Assembly: GCF_011043735.1 (NCBI RefSeq)
Contig: NZ_JAAKGV010000003.1
Span: 62,001 to 126,000 of the forward strand
Source: Methylobacterium sp. DB0501
GTDB taxonomy: Bacteria; Pseudomonadota; Alphaproteobacteria; Rhizobiales; Beijerinckiaceae
Direction of reading: 5' to 3'
DNA length: 64,000 nucleotides
Part shown: positions 55,257-63,810 of the stretch, in pieces
Layout: every line of letters starts with the position of its first letter
How positions within the stretch are numbered: position 1 is the stretch's first letter
Position numbers and translations under genes: made by a program
The notes under the pieces: model-generated
What the model was told of the DNA's origin: nothing
What the model saw: the letters and a program-made list of their open reading frames with translations, nothing else
The model's database searches: none

Positions 55257-58200
55257 ATGCCCGCCCCGCTCCCCGTCTTCCACGCTCCTTTCGCCGCCGA
55301 CGACGCCGTCCTCGCCCGCGCCTTCCTGGAGCGGGGCGGCCTTGCGCCGGAGCGCGAGGCCAAGGTCGATGCGCTGGCCCGCGACCTCGTCGGCGCCATC
55401 CGGCAGGAGAGCGGGGGGCTGGGCGGCGTCGAGGCGATGCTGCGCGAATACTCGCTCTCGACCAAGGAGGGCCTGGCCCTGATGGTGCTGGCGGAAGCCC
55501 TGCTGCGGGTGCCCGACGCCGCCACCGCCGACCGGCTGATCGAGGACAAGCTGCGCTTCGGCGGCTTCGAGCAGCACGCCACCCGGTCGGAGGCCCTCCT
55601 GGTGCGCTCCTCGGCCTGGGCGCTCGGCCTCTCGGCCCGGATCATCCAGCCCGGCGACACGCCGGAGGGCATTCTCGCCGGCCTCGCCAAGCGCCTCGGA
55701 CTGCCGGCGGTGCGCCAGGCCGCCCGGCAGGCGATGCGGGTGATGGGCGGGCATTTCGTGCTCGGCGAGACGATCGAGGCGGCGCTCAAGCGCTCGGCCA
55801 GCGGGCAGGGCCGGCTCTACCGCTACTCCTTCGACATGCTCGGCGAGGGCGCCCGGACGGCCGAGGACGCGAAGGCCTACGCGGATTCCTACGCCGCCGC
55901 CATCGAGGCGATCGGGCGCGCGGCCGGCAACAAGCCGCTGCCGGACCGGCCGGGCATCTCGGTCAAGCTGTCGGCGCTCCATCCGCGCTACGAGGCGGTC
56001 GGCCGCGAGCGCGTGATGGAGGAGCTGGTGCCGGTGCTCCTGACGCTCGCCCAGGCCGCCAGGCGCTACGACCTCAACTTCACGGTCGATGCCGAGGAGG
56101 CGGACCGGCTGGAGCTCTCCCTCGACGTGATCGCGGCCGTGCTCGGCGATCCCTCGCTCGCCGGCTGGGACGGGTTCGGCCTCGCGGTCCAGGCCTACCA
56201 GAAGCGCTGCCTTCAGGTGATCGACCACGTCGCGGATCTGGCCGCCCGCCTCGACCGGCGGCTGATGGTGCGCCTCGTCAAGGGCGCCTACTGGGACACG
56301 GAAGTGAAGCGGGCCCAGGAGCGGGGCCTTCCCGACTACCCGGTCTTCACCCGCAAGAGCATGACCGATCTCAGCTACCTGGCGGCGGCCGAGCGGATGC
56401 TGGCTCACCGCCCGCGGCTCTTCCCGCAATTCGCCACCCACAACGCGCTCACCGTCGCGGCGATCGTCGAGCGGGCGGGGCCCGAAGGCGGCACCTACGA
56501 GTTCCAGCGCCTGCACGGCATGGGCGAGGCGCTCTATGCGCGGCTGCTGGCCAGCGTGCCGGGGGCGGCCTGCCGCACCTACGCGCCGGTCGGCGGGCAC
56601 CGCGACCTGCTGGCCTACCTGGTGCGGCGGCTCCTCGAGAACGGCGCCAACTCGTCTTTCGTCTCGCAGGCCGCCGACCCCGCGGTGCCGGTGGAGAGCC
56701 TGCTGCGCCGCCCGGCCGAGAGCGTCGGCAATCCCGACCGCGCCCGGCACGCGAAGCTTCGCCGCCCGGCCGAGATGTTCGCGCCGGAGCGGGTCAATTC
56801 CGCCGGCGTCGAGTTCGGCGACCGGGCGGCGCTGGAGCGCCTGACCGGGGCCGTGGCCGCCGCGCGGGGGCCGGCCGAGGCTGCGCCGGTGATCGACGGC
56901 GTCGCGCAAGCCGGCACGCGCCGCGACGTGGCGAGCCCGAGCGATGCCCGCACGGTGGTCGGCACCGTCGTGGAGGCATCGCCTGAGACCGCGACCGCGG
57001 CGATGCGCGCCGCCCGAAGAGGGGCGGTCGCCTGGGGCCGGGTGCCGGCGCAGGAGCGCGCCGCCGCCCTCGACCGGGCCGCCGACGCGATGGAGGCGGC
57101 GACCGGCCGGCTCATCCACCTGCTCCAGGCGGAGGCCGGCAAGACCCTCGACGACGCGGTGGCGGAGCTGCGCGAGGCGGTGGATTTCTGCCGCTACTAC
57201 GCGGTGCAGGGGCGCAAGCTCTTCGGAGCACCCCAGGCGCTGCCGGGCCCGACCGGCGAGAGCAACCGCCTGTCCTTGCGCAGCCGCGGCGTGTTCGTGG
57301 CGATCTCGCCCTGGAACTTCCCGCTCGCCATCTTCGTCGGCCAGGTCGCGGCGGCCCTGATGGCCGGGAACGCCGTGGTGGCCAAGCCCGCCGAGCAGAC
57401 GCCGCTCGTAGCAGGAGAGGCCGTGCGCCTCCTCCACCGGGCCGGCATCGCGCCGAGCGCCCTCCACCTCGTGCCGGGCGACGGCGCGGTGGGGGCGGCG
57501 CTGGTGGCGGATCGCGACGTCGCCGGCGTGGTCTTCACCGGCTCGACCGAGGTGGCGCGCCACATCAACCGGGCGCTCGCCGCCAAGGACGGCCCGATCG
57601 TCCCGCTCATCGCCGAGACCGGCGGCATCAACGCGATGCTGGTCGACGCCACCGCTCTCCCTGAGCAGGTCGCCGACGACGTCGTGACCTCCGCCTTCCG
57701 CTCCGCCGGCCAGCGCTGCTCGGCGCTGCGCCTGCTGCTGGTGCAGGAGGACGTGGCCGACAAGGTGATCGGCATGGTGGCGGGCGCCGCCCGCGAGCTG
57801 CGCCTCGGCGATCCGCGCGACCCCGCCACCCATGTCGGCCCGGTGATCGACGCCGAGGCCCGCACCCGCCTCGACCGCCACGGCGCCGCCATGCGCCGCT
57901 CCGCCAAGGTCCATTACGCCGGCGAGGTGCCGGGCGAGGGCCATTTCGTGGCGCCGCAGATCTACGAGATCGCCGGCCCCGAGGCCCTGACGGAGGAGGT
58001 GTTCGGGCCGATCCTGCACGTCGCCCGCTACAAGGCCGCCGATTTCGACCGGATGCTCGACGCGATCGAGGCCACCGGCTACGGCCTGACGGTCGGCGTC
58101 CATTCCCGCATCGACGCCACGGTGGAGCGGGTGGTGTCCCGGCTCTCCACCGGCAACGTCTACGTCAACCGCAACATGATCGGCGCGGTGGTCGGCGTGC

Positions 58201-58346
58201 AGCCCTTCGGCGGCCACGGCCTCTCCGGCACCGGCCCGAAGGCCGGCGGTCCCCACTACCTCACCCGCTTCGCCACCGAGCAGACCGTGACGGTGAACAC
58301 CGCGGCGGCGGGGGGCGATGCGGCGTTGATCGCCATGGTGGGGTGA
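55257..58346 (+). CDS. putA: bifunctional proline dehydrogenase / L-glutamate gamma-semialdehyde dehydrogenase
   Basis: A protein of 1029 residues. Proline dehydrogenase half: VDAEEADRLELSL, RLVKGAYWDTEVKRA, FATHNALT. Aldehyde dehydrogenase half: PWNFPLAIFVGQ, VFTGSTEVA, AETGGINAML and catalytic Cys in SAGQRCSALR. Proline becomes glutamate, with electrons to FAD/quinone and NAD. It lacks the N-terminal DNA-binding domain of E. coli PutA (1320 residues), so regulation falls to the divergent Lrp-type gene. Peripheral at the membrane. Confidence 0.95.
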   Translation: MPAPLPVFHAPFAADDAVLARAFLERGGLAPEREAKVDALARDLVGAIRQESGGLGGVEAMLREYSLSTKEGLALMVLAEALLRVPDAATADRLIEDKLRFGGFEQHATRSEALLVRSSAWALGLSARIIQPGDTPEGILAGLAKRLGLPAVRQAARQAMRVMGGHFVLGETIEAALKRSASGQGRLYRYSFDMLGEGARTAEDAKAYADSYAAAIEAIGRAAGNKPLPDRPGISVKLSALHPRYEAVGRERVMEELVPVLLTLAQAARRYDLNFTVDAEEADRLELSLDVIAAVLGDPSLAGWDGFGLAVQAYQKRCLQVIDHVADLAARLDRRLMVRLVKGAYWDTEVKRAQERGLPDYPVFTRKSMTDLSYLAAAERMLAHRPRLFPQFATHNALTVAAIVERAGPEGGTYEFQRLHGMGEALYARLLASVPGAACRTYAPVGGHRDLLAYLVRRLLENGANSSFVSQAADPAVPVESLLRRPAESVGNPDRARHAKLRRPAEMFAPERVNSAGVEFGDRAALERLTGAVAAARGPAEAAPVIDGVAQAGTRRDVASPSDARTVVGTVVEASPETATAAMRAARRGAVAWGRVPAQERAAALDRAADAMEAATGRLIHLLQAEAGKTLDDAVAELREAVDFCRYYAVQGRKLFGAPQALPGPTGESNRLSLRSRGVFVAISPWNFPLAIFVGQVAAALMAGNAVVAKPAEQTPLVAGEAVRLLHRAGIAPSALHLVPGDGAVGAALVADRDVAGVVFTGSTEVARHINRALAAKDGPIVPLIAETGGINAMLVDATALPEQVADDVVTSAFRSAGQRCSALRLLLVQEDVADKVIGMVAGAARELRLGDPRDPATHVGPVIDAEARTRLDRHGAAMRRSAKVHYAGEVPGEGHFVAPQIYEIAGPEALTEEVFGPILHVARYKAADFDRMLDAIEATGYGLTVGVHSRIDATVERVVSRLSTGNVYVNRNMIGAVVGVQPFGGHGLSGTGPKAGGPHYLTRFATEQTVTVNTAAAGGDAALIAMVG

Positions 58347-58394
58347 GGGGGCTTCCCCTCCGCGCCTCGTCTTTTCCCGGGACAGCCTGGTGCG

Positions 58395-59204
58395 TCACGA
58401 CGCCGAGTCCCCCGGTCGACGATGCAGCAGCACCGCCTCGACCTCCGCCGCCGGATGGCGCGGATAGCGGGCCATGACCAGCGGGTCGTGACCCGGCACG
58501 ATCCGCTCCGGATCGCCGGCGAGCTGCGCCAGCCGGCGCCAGCTCTCCATCATCGCGGCGACGTCGACGACGATCGGGAAGGGGTTCTGCCGGGCGAGGT
58601 TGGCGTAGAAGTGGGCGGCGTCCGACGCGAGGACGACCGGCCCGCGCGCCGTCTCGACCCGGACGCATTGCAGACCGCGCGTATGGCCCGGCACCGCATG
58701 GACCGTGAGGCCCGGCGCGATCTCGCCGTCCCCGTCCACGAAGGCGACCCGGCCCTCGTAGACTGTCCGCACCATGGTGCAGACGTCCTCCACCGCGAAG
58801 GCGCCGCGCAGGCGCGCGTGGCACATGCAGCGCCCCGTCGCGTAGGCCATCTCGGCGTCCTGGAGATGGAAGGTGGCGTTGGGAAAGGCCGACAGGTTGC
58901 CGGCATGGTCGTAGTGGAGATGGGTGATGATCACATCGCGCACCGCGGCCGGATCGACGCCCAGCCGTCGCAGCCCCTCCAGGGGGTGGCGCACCATGGT
59001 CCGGCCGTAGGCGGCGCAGGCCGGCCAGTCGAAGCCGGTATCGACGAGAACCACGCGGTCCGCATCGCGGATGACCCAGACGAAGTAGTCGATCGGCATC
59101 GGCGCATCGTGCGGGTCGCCGTTCTCCGGCGGGTAGAGCAGGTTCGCGGAAGCCGGGCGTTCATGCGTCGCGTAGCGCAGCGCGACGACTTCGTAGACCG
59201 ACAC
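58395..59204 (-). CDS. metallo-beta-lactamase-fold hydrolase, AHL lactonase-like
   Basis: A protein of 269 residues. The HxHxDH metal motif reads ITHLHYDHAGN, followed by further His/Asp ligands (VPGHTRGLQ, LASDAAHFY, IVPGHD). The spacing suits N-acyl homoserine lactonases such as AttM. GTG start with a strong GGGAGG ribosome site. It lies 114 bases after a beta-hydroxyacid dehydrogenase on the same strand, with a palindromic repeat in the gap. Lactone hydrolysis is likely, quorum quenching is not proven. Confidence 0.85.
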   Translation of the reverse strand: MSVYEVVALRYATHERPASANLLYPPENGDPHDAPMPIDYFVWVIRDADRVVLVDTGFDWPACAAYGRTMVRHPLEGLRRLGVDPAAVRDVIITHLHYDHAGNLSAFPNATFHLQDAEMAYATGRCMCHARLRGAFAVEDVCTMVRTVYEGRVAFVDGDGEIAPGLTVHAVPGHTRGLQCVRVETARGPVVLASDAAHFYANLARQNPFPIVVDVAAMMESWRRLAQLAGDPERIVPGHDPLVMARYPRHPAAEVEAVLLHRRPGDSAS

Positions 59205-59220
59205 GGGCGCCCTCCCTTGA

Positions 59221-59319
59221 GCATTTCCCGACGAAGTGGATACCGGTTCGTCTCAGGAAATGCGGTGAAAACTAAGATCGAGAGCAGCGTTCGATGGCAG
59301 CGCGACCGGGCGCTGCTCT
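59221..59319 (+). repeat. dispersed palindromic repeat, copy 2 (partner at 3459)
   Basis: Begins GCATTTCCCGACGAAG, then GGATACCGGTTCGTCTCAGG, and ends in a hairpin AGAGCAGCG...CGCTGCTCT. The hairpin overlaps the last codon and stop of the dehydrogenase gene. Compared with copy 1 the arms differ but pairing is kept. Confidence 0.7.
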
Positions 59320-60223
59320 AGTCTTCGTTCGATGCCGGCAGCTCCGCCAGGAACGCGTCGATCGCCGTGTGGTCCGCCTCGGCCCCGAGATCGTCCAGGG
59401 CCTGCTGCCACAGGGCCGCGACCACCCGCGACAGCGGCGCCGGAACGCCCTCGTGGCGCGCGAGGTCGTCCGCCGTGCGCAGGTCCTTGGCCATCAGCGC
59501 CATCGAGAAGCCCGAGGCGTAGGTCTTCGGGATCACGAAGGGCTTCAGCTTGACCTCGGTCGAGTTGTTGCGGCCCGTCGAGACGTTGAGGATGTCCGTC
59601 ATCAGGTCGGGATCGAGGCCGAAGCGGGCGCCGATGCGCAGCGCCTCGCAGGCCGCGGTGAGGCCGGCGGCCGACACGTAGTTGTTCAGGGCCTTCATCG
59701 CGTGGCCGGAGCCGATCGGCCCGGTCTCGAAGATCGACGCGCCCAGGCCTTCGAGGAGCGGCCGCACCGCCGCGGCGGCGTCCGCGTCGCCGCCCACCAT
59801 GATGGCGAGAGTGCCGTCGACGGCGCGCTTCACCCCGCCGGAGACGGGGGCATCGAGGAGCACGATGCCCGTCCCGGCGAGATCGCGGGCGAGCTCGCGG
59901 GTGCCGACCGGCGCCGACGAACTCATGTCGATCGCGATCGCCCCCGGCGCGAGCTGTCCGGCCACGCCGTCGGGTCCCGCGAGGACGGCGCGCACCGCGC
60001 GGCCGTCCGGCAGCATCGTCACGACGACGCCCGCCCCCGCCGCAGCGTCCCGTGCCGAGGGCGCCACCGTGCCGCCGGCGGCCGCGAAGGCCTCCGACGC
60101 CGCCGGCGCGGGGTCGTACCCGACGACCGTCCAGCCCGCCGCCACGAGCCGGCTCGCCATCGGCAGCCCCATCTTGCCGAGGCCCAGGAACGCGATACGG
60201 GCGGAGGAGCGGTCGATGCGCAT
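59318..60223 (-). CDS. beta-hydroxyacid dehydrogenase family protein
   Basis: NAD(P)-dependent dehydrogenase of 301 residues. Dinucleotide fold FLGLGKMGLPMASRL, substrate-binding DAPVSGGVKRAVDGTLAI, catalytic Lys in GHAMKALNNY. The family includes 3-hydroxyisobutyrate, tartronate semialdehyde and threonate dehydrogenases; the neighbours do not say which. It starts 44 bases after the carboxymuconolactone decarboxylase-like stop, so one operon. Confidence 0.87.
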   Translation of the reverse strand: MRIDRSSARIAFLGLGKMGLPMASRLVAAGWTVVGYDPAPAASEAFAAAGGTVAPSARDAAAGAGVVVTMLPDGRAVRAVLAGPDGVAGQLAPGAIAIDMSSSAPVGTRELARDLAGTGIVLLDAPVSGGVKRAVDGTLAIMVGGDADAAAAVRPLLEGLGASIFETGPIGSGHAMKALNNYVSAAGLTAACEALRIGARFGLDPDLMTDILNVSTGRNNSTEVKLKPFVIPKTYASGFSMALMAKDLRTADDLARHEGVPAPLSRVVAALWQQALDDLGAEADHTAIDAFLAELPASNED

Positions 60224-60267
60224 GAGGAAGGGGCCCTGCTGTCCTGACGTCCCGGGACGGTCCTGGC

Positions 60268-60663
60268 TCACCCCTTGTCGGGGATGGCCCCTTCCGCCTT
60301 GAGGACCTCGTGCGCGGCCTTGAAGGCCTCGAGCCCGGCCGGGATGCCGCAATAGACGGTGGCGTGAAGCAGGATCTCCTTGATCTCGTCGACGCTCACG
60401 CCGTTGGCGAGCGCGCCCTTGACGTGGAGCTTGAGCTCCGCCGGCTTCGACAGGGCGGTCAGCATCGCGAGGTTGAGCATCGAGCGCGTCCTGCGATCGA
60501 GGCCGTCGCGGGTCCAGGCATAGCCCCAGCACCATTCCGTGGTGATGCGCTGGAACGCCATCATGAAGTCGTCGGCCTTGGCGAGGCCGGCATCGACGTA
60601 ATCCGCGCCGAGCACCGCCCGGCGGACCTCGAGTCCCTTCTCGAACTGCTCGCTCTCGGCCAT
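60268..60663 (-). CDS. carboxymuconolactone decarboxylase-family protein
   Basis: A protein of 131 residues of the CMD/AhpD fold (GWCWGYAWTRDGLD-like helix, LNLAMLTALSKPAELKLHVKGA, IKEILLHATVYCGIPAGLEAF). Length and sequence resemble the PcaC group, though the redox CxxC of AhpD is absent. PcaC decarboxylates 4-carboxymuconolactone; with no other pca genes here, the actual role may differ. First gene of the putative three-gene unit with the dehydrogenase and the MBL hydrolase. Confidence 0.85.
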   Translation of the reverse strand: MAESEQFEKGLEVRRAVLGADYVDAGLAKADDFMMAFQRITTEWCWGYAWTRDGLDRRTRSMLNLAMLTALSKPAELKLHVKGALANGVSVDEIKEILLHATVYCGIPAGLEAFKAAHEVLKAEGAIPDKG

Positions 60664-61001
60664 CGTCCCCTCCCTGAGGCGTCCTTTTCCGGGAGGCTAT
60701 CAGGCCGGCGGCAGGGCGGGGGATCTTTTTTCAGGCCGCACCTCGCCGTCCGGCCGTGCGGCGCCGGCCGTACGGCGCCCTTGCCGCAAGGGTCGATGCG
60801 TCTGCCGGAGAGGCAGCGTGGCCGTAGAGGCCTCGAACGGCGCGCTTCCGATCCTCCGCCTCGATACCGGGCCGATCTTTATTCCGTGAGAGCGCGTGCG
60901 CGAGGACACATCGCGGCGTTGCGCGGCCGAATATATTGAGATCATCGAGAGGGGACAAGAAGAAGACCCCTGATTGTCCCGACCAACGGAGATCGATATC
61001 C
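60664..61001. promoter_or_regulatory. divergent intergenic region, CMD gene / small exported protein
   Basis: A 338-base gap with no supportable gene. It must hold the promoter of the CMD operon (minus) and of the small exported protein (plus); ACGGAGAT before 61002 is its ribosome site. GGGATCTTTTTTCAGG at about 60720 is the only T-run and points away from the CMD gene. Nothing else is evident. Confidence 0.35.
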
Positions 61002-61268
61002 ATGAAGAACCGCATCGCCGCCACCCTCGCCGCCCTCGTCATCGTCGCCGCCCCGGTCTCCTCCGCGATGGCGTTCAGCGCGAACTCCCCCGCCAACCCG
61101 TTCTGGCCCCGCGACGTCGAGACCACCGGCTCGATCGGCGGCCGCGCCAATACCAGCGTGCCGTTCTACGGCGCCTGCCCGATGAGCTCGGCCGCGGAGG
61201 GCAACGCCAAGCAGCAGAACTTCCCGGTCAAGCAGTACGGCCAGACCGCCGGCGGCTACCGGTGCTGA
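61002..61268 (+). CDS. small exported protein of unknown function
   Basis: A protein of 88 residues. Signal peptide IAATLAALVIVAAPVSSAMA; the mature part of about 65 residues is polar, with two Cys (GACPMS, GYRC) that could form one disulfide. No family known to me. A 22-bp palindrome follows 60 bases after the stop. The upstream frame open to 60936 lacks support. Confidence 0.65.
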   Translation: MKNRIAATLAALVIVAAPVSSAMAFSANSPANPFWPRDVETTGSIGGRANTSVPFYGACPMSSAAEGNAKQQNFPVKQYGQTAGGYRC

Positions 61269-61328
61269 GGAAAGCCGTGACGCACGGGATGACGCATAGC
61301 CCACCCCGATGATCCTCTGAGCCTTCAC

Positions 61329-61350
61329 AGGGCCGCCCGCGGGCGGCCCT
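61329..61350 (+). terminator. 22-bp palindrome after the small exported protein gene
   Basis: AGGGCCGCCC and GGGCGGCCCT form an 11-bp perfect palindrome followed by CTTCG. The same core is repeated at 61370-61390 (GGCCCGCGGGCGGCCCG). Form and position suit a terminator. Confidence 0.6.
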
Positions 61351-61619
61351 CTTCGTATGGAACACGGGAGCGGCCCGCGGGCGGCCCGTTTCGCGTCCGC
61401 GGCCGCGGCCGCGACCGTCACCCGAAATACACACCCCGGCCCGAACCGTCGCCATACCCGGAAATCGCCGCAAACCGCCATCATCTCTCGGGCCCGACGG
61501 CGCGAGGCTTTCGTCGGCCCCGGGTCGTGTCGCCCGGCGCTCGGTCGGTCGGCAAGCTTGGCACTTCGTTAAGCACTCACTCGCATTCTCGCGCCAACAC
61601 CCTTCGGGAGATCCTCAGC
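61351..61619 (+). promoter_or_regulatory. intergenic region before the glycine-zipper protein gene
   Basis: Together with the terminator this makes the 351-base gap 61269-61619. The segment 61545-61600 (CAAGCTTGGCACTTCGTTAAG, ...) is the likely promoter of the gene at 61620, although I cannot name elements with confidence. No gene supported. Confidence 0.3.
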
Positions 61620-61982
61620 GTGCGCGCTCTGACCTCTAACGGCCTTCCGCGCCTCGGCGTGGGCGCGGCGCTCGTCGCCGCCCTCTTCGTCACCGCAGCG
61701 CCCCAGGCCCAGGCCCGCGACAATGTCGGCGCGGCGATTCTCGGCGGCGCGGCGGCCGGCGTCCTCGGTGGCGTCGCCGCCGGCGCGATCATGAACGGCG
61801 CCCAGGCGGCGCCCCCGCCGCCGCCGGCCTACATCGTGCCGCCGCCGCGCCGGGTCTATGTCGAGGAGCCCGAGGCCGTGTACGTGCGCCCGCGCCGCGG
61901 CCCGATCTGCCATTTCGAGCGCCGCAAGGTGTGGCTCGACGACGAGTCCTTCACCTACAAGCGCGTCGAGGTCTGCGAGTAA
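61620..61982 (+). CDS. exported glycine-zipper protein
   Basis: A protein of 120 residues. GTG start at 61620 with GGAG at 8 bases. Signal peptide LGVGAALVAALFVTAAPQAQA, then a glycine-zipper AAILGGAAAGVLGGVAAG (membrane-associating), a Pro-rich linker and a C-terminal CHFERRKVWLDDESF domain with two Cys. It resembles periplasmic or outer-membrane zipper proteins; function unknown. A hairpin (62010-62038) follows. Confidence 0.6.
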   Translation: MRALTSNGLPRLGVGAALVAALFVTAAPQAQARDNVGAAILGGAAAGVLGGVAAGAIMNGAQAAPPPPPAYIVPPPRRVYVEEPEAVYVRPRRGPICHFERRKVWLDDESFTYKRVEVCE

Positions 61983-62009
61983 GCCTCGCGGCATCGCCGA
62001 GACATCAGG

Positions 62010-62038
62010 GGCCGGCACCCGGGCACGGGGCCGGCCCT
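62010..62038. terminator. 8-bp hairpin between convergent genes
   Basis: GGGCCGGC (62010-62017) and GCCGGCCC (62031-62038) pair, followed by TTCTC. It lies between the glycine-zipper gene (+) and the carbamoyltransferase gene (-) and could serve both. Confidence 0.5.
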
Positions 62039-62040
62039 TC

Positions 62041-63789
62041 TCACATCTTCACCCCGTCCTTCACCAGGATCCAGTCCTCGATCACCACGGCGTCGAGCCC
62101 CGTCGTCGCAAACATCAGGATCGCGTCCTCGGCGGTGTGGAGGATCGGCTTGCCCATCACGTTGAAGCTGGTGTTGAGCAGGATCGGCACGCCGGTCCGG
62201 GCCGCGAAGGCGCGGATCAGGGCGGCATAGGCCGGGTTGCGCTCGTCGGTCACGCTCTGGAGCCGCCCGGTGCCGTCCTCGTGCACCACCGCCGGGACTC
62301 GCGTCCGCACCTCCGGCCGCCAGACCAGGGTGCGCTCCATGTAGGGACTGTCCTGGTAATTCTCGAACCAGTCCGGCCCGGCCTCGGCCAGGATCGAGGG
62401 TGCGAACGGGCGGAACGCCTCGCGGTACTTCACCTTGGCGTTCAGGATCGCCTTGGCGTCGGCCGGGCGCGGATCGGCCAGGATCGAGCGGTTGCCGAGC
62501 GCCCGGGGCCCGAACTCCGCCCGTCCCTGCACCCAGCCGACGAGGCCGCCCGCCGCCAGGATGTCGGCGGCGGCCTGCATCACCCCGTCATGGCCGAGAC
62601 GGCGCAGGCGCGGCTCCCAGCCGACCATCCGTTCCAGGGGCTCGGTCGAGACGCGCGAGCCGAGATACGGGGTGGCGAGCGCCCCCGGCCCGGTCCAGTC
62701 CGGGTTGTCCTCCTGGAAGGCGAGCCAGGCCGCGCCGAGCGCGTTGCCGTCATCGGCGGGCGCCGAGGGGATGTGGAGCCGCTGGAACGCGCTGCGCCCG
62801 AGCAGCCGGCCGTTATAGGACGAGTTCAGCGCGCAGCCGCCGGTGACGACGAGGTTCTCGTGGGGGCTGAGCCGCCACGCCTCGGCGACCAGCACGTCCA
62901 TCATCTCGGAAAACACCGCCTGGCCGCAGGCCGAGAGGTCGGCCCAGCCGTCCTCGCCGGCTTCCCCCGGGCGGCGGGCGCGGATCTCCTCGGCCACCGC
63001 CTGCACGGTCCCGGCATCCGCGAAGCGCAGGCGCCCGCCCTCGATCCGGTAGAGCCGGCGCAGCAGTGCCATCAGCGCGGGATCCTGCCGGCCGTAGGGG
63101 GCGAGCCCCATGATCTTCCATTCCTCGCCCTTGGCCTGGTCGAACCCGGCGAGGTCGGTGACGAGGCCGAAGAAGAAGCCGACCGATTCGCGGCCGCGAT
63201 GGCGCTTCACCTCCGCGAGGCGCCCCGCCTCCATCCGGTAGATCGCCGAGGCGCCGGTCTCGCCCATGCCGTCGACGACGAGGCAGGTGGCGTCCCGGAA
63301 CGGCGAGCCCCACAGCCCGTAGGCCGCGTGGGTGAGGTGGTGGGGGTAGCGCCGCAAGGCCGCGATGGTCGAGCGGCCGCCATGGGCCCGGTCGAGGCCG
63401 AGCAGCGTGCCGTATCCGGCCCTCCCTTGCGCCAGCGCCAGCTCGGCGATGAAGGTGCGCTCCGCCCGCTCCGGCACCAGCGAGCGGTTGAGGGCGGGGG
63501 AATGGCCCTTGAGCGCGTCGAGCCCGAAGGCACCGGTCGCCGCCTGGCCGGCGAGGTAGCGGCTGAAATCCGGGCCCCAGGTGGTGGCGATCACCAGTTC
63601 GGCGCCGGGCGGCAGGTGGGCCTTGAGCAGCCCGGCCATGCGGGGCGCCGAATCCGGCTCGCAATTCGGGGCGCGCTTGTATTGCAGGTAGCGCTCCGTC
63701 GCCTCGGCGAAGAGCACCGTGCCGTCCGGCCCGACCAGGGCGAGGGCCGGGTCGTGGAAGGTGGTGGCGAGGCCGAGGTAGTAGCGCAT
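62041..63789 (-). CDS. NodU/TobZ-family O-carbamoyltransferase
   Basis: A protein of 582 residues (589 from an in-frame GTG at 63810). The N-terminal Kae1-like domain starts YYLGLATTFHDPALALVG and has THAAYGLW with metal His; the C-terminal YrdC-like part carries GRAEFGPRALGNRSILADPR and LLNTSFNVMGKPI. The family transfers a carbamoyl group from carbamoyl-phosphate to a hydroxyl of a sugar or polyketide, for example on Nod factors. No glycosyltransferase or acceptor genes are adjacent. Confidence 0.9.
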   Translation of the reverse strand: MRYYLGLATTFHDPALALVGPDGTVLFAEATERYLQYKRAPNCEPDSAPRMAGLLKAHLPPGAELVIATTWGPDFSRYLAGQAATGAFGLDALKGHSPALNRSLVPERAERTFIAELALAQGRAGYGTLLGLDRAHGGRSTIAALRRYPHHLTHAAYGLWGSPFRDATCLVVDGMGETGASAIYRMEAGRLAEVKRHRGRESVGFFFGLVTDLAGFDQAKGEEWKIMGLAPYGRQDPALMALLRRLYRIEGGRLRFADAGTVQAVAEEIRARRPGEAGEDGWADLSACGQAVFSEMMDVLVAEAWRLSPHENLVVTGGCALNSSYNGRLLGRSAFQRLHIPSAPADDGNALGAAWLAFQEDNPDWTGPGALATPYLGSRVSTEPLERMVGWEPRLRRLGHDGVMQAAADILAAGGLVGWVQGRAEFGPRALGNRSILADPRPADAKAILNAKVKYREAFRPFAPSILAEAGPDWFENYQDSPYMERTLVWRPEVRTRVPAVVHEDGTGRLQSVTDERNPAYAALIRAFAARTGVPILLNTSFNVMGKPILHTAEDAILMFATTGLDAVVIEDWILVKDGVKM

Positions 63790-63810
63790 CGGGTCCGTTG
63801 GTCTGGTCAC

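Noticed and set aside
55233-58256. Minus-strand frame of 1007 codons antisense to putA
   Set aside because: PutA motifs are complete on the plus strand and the antisense product has no recognisable domain.
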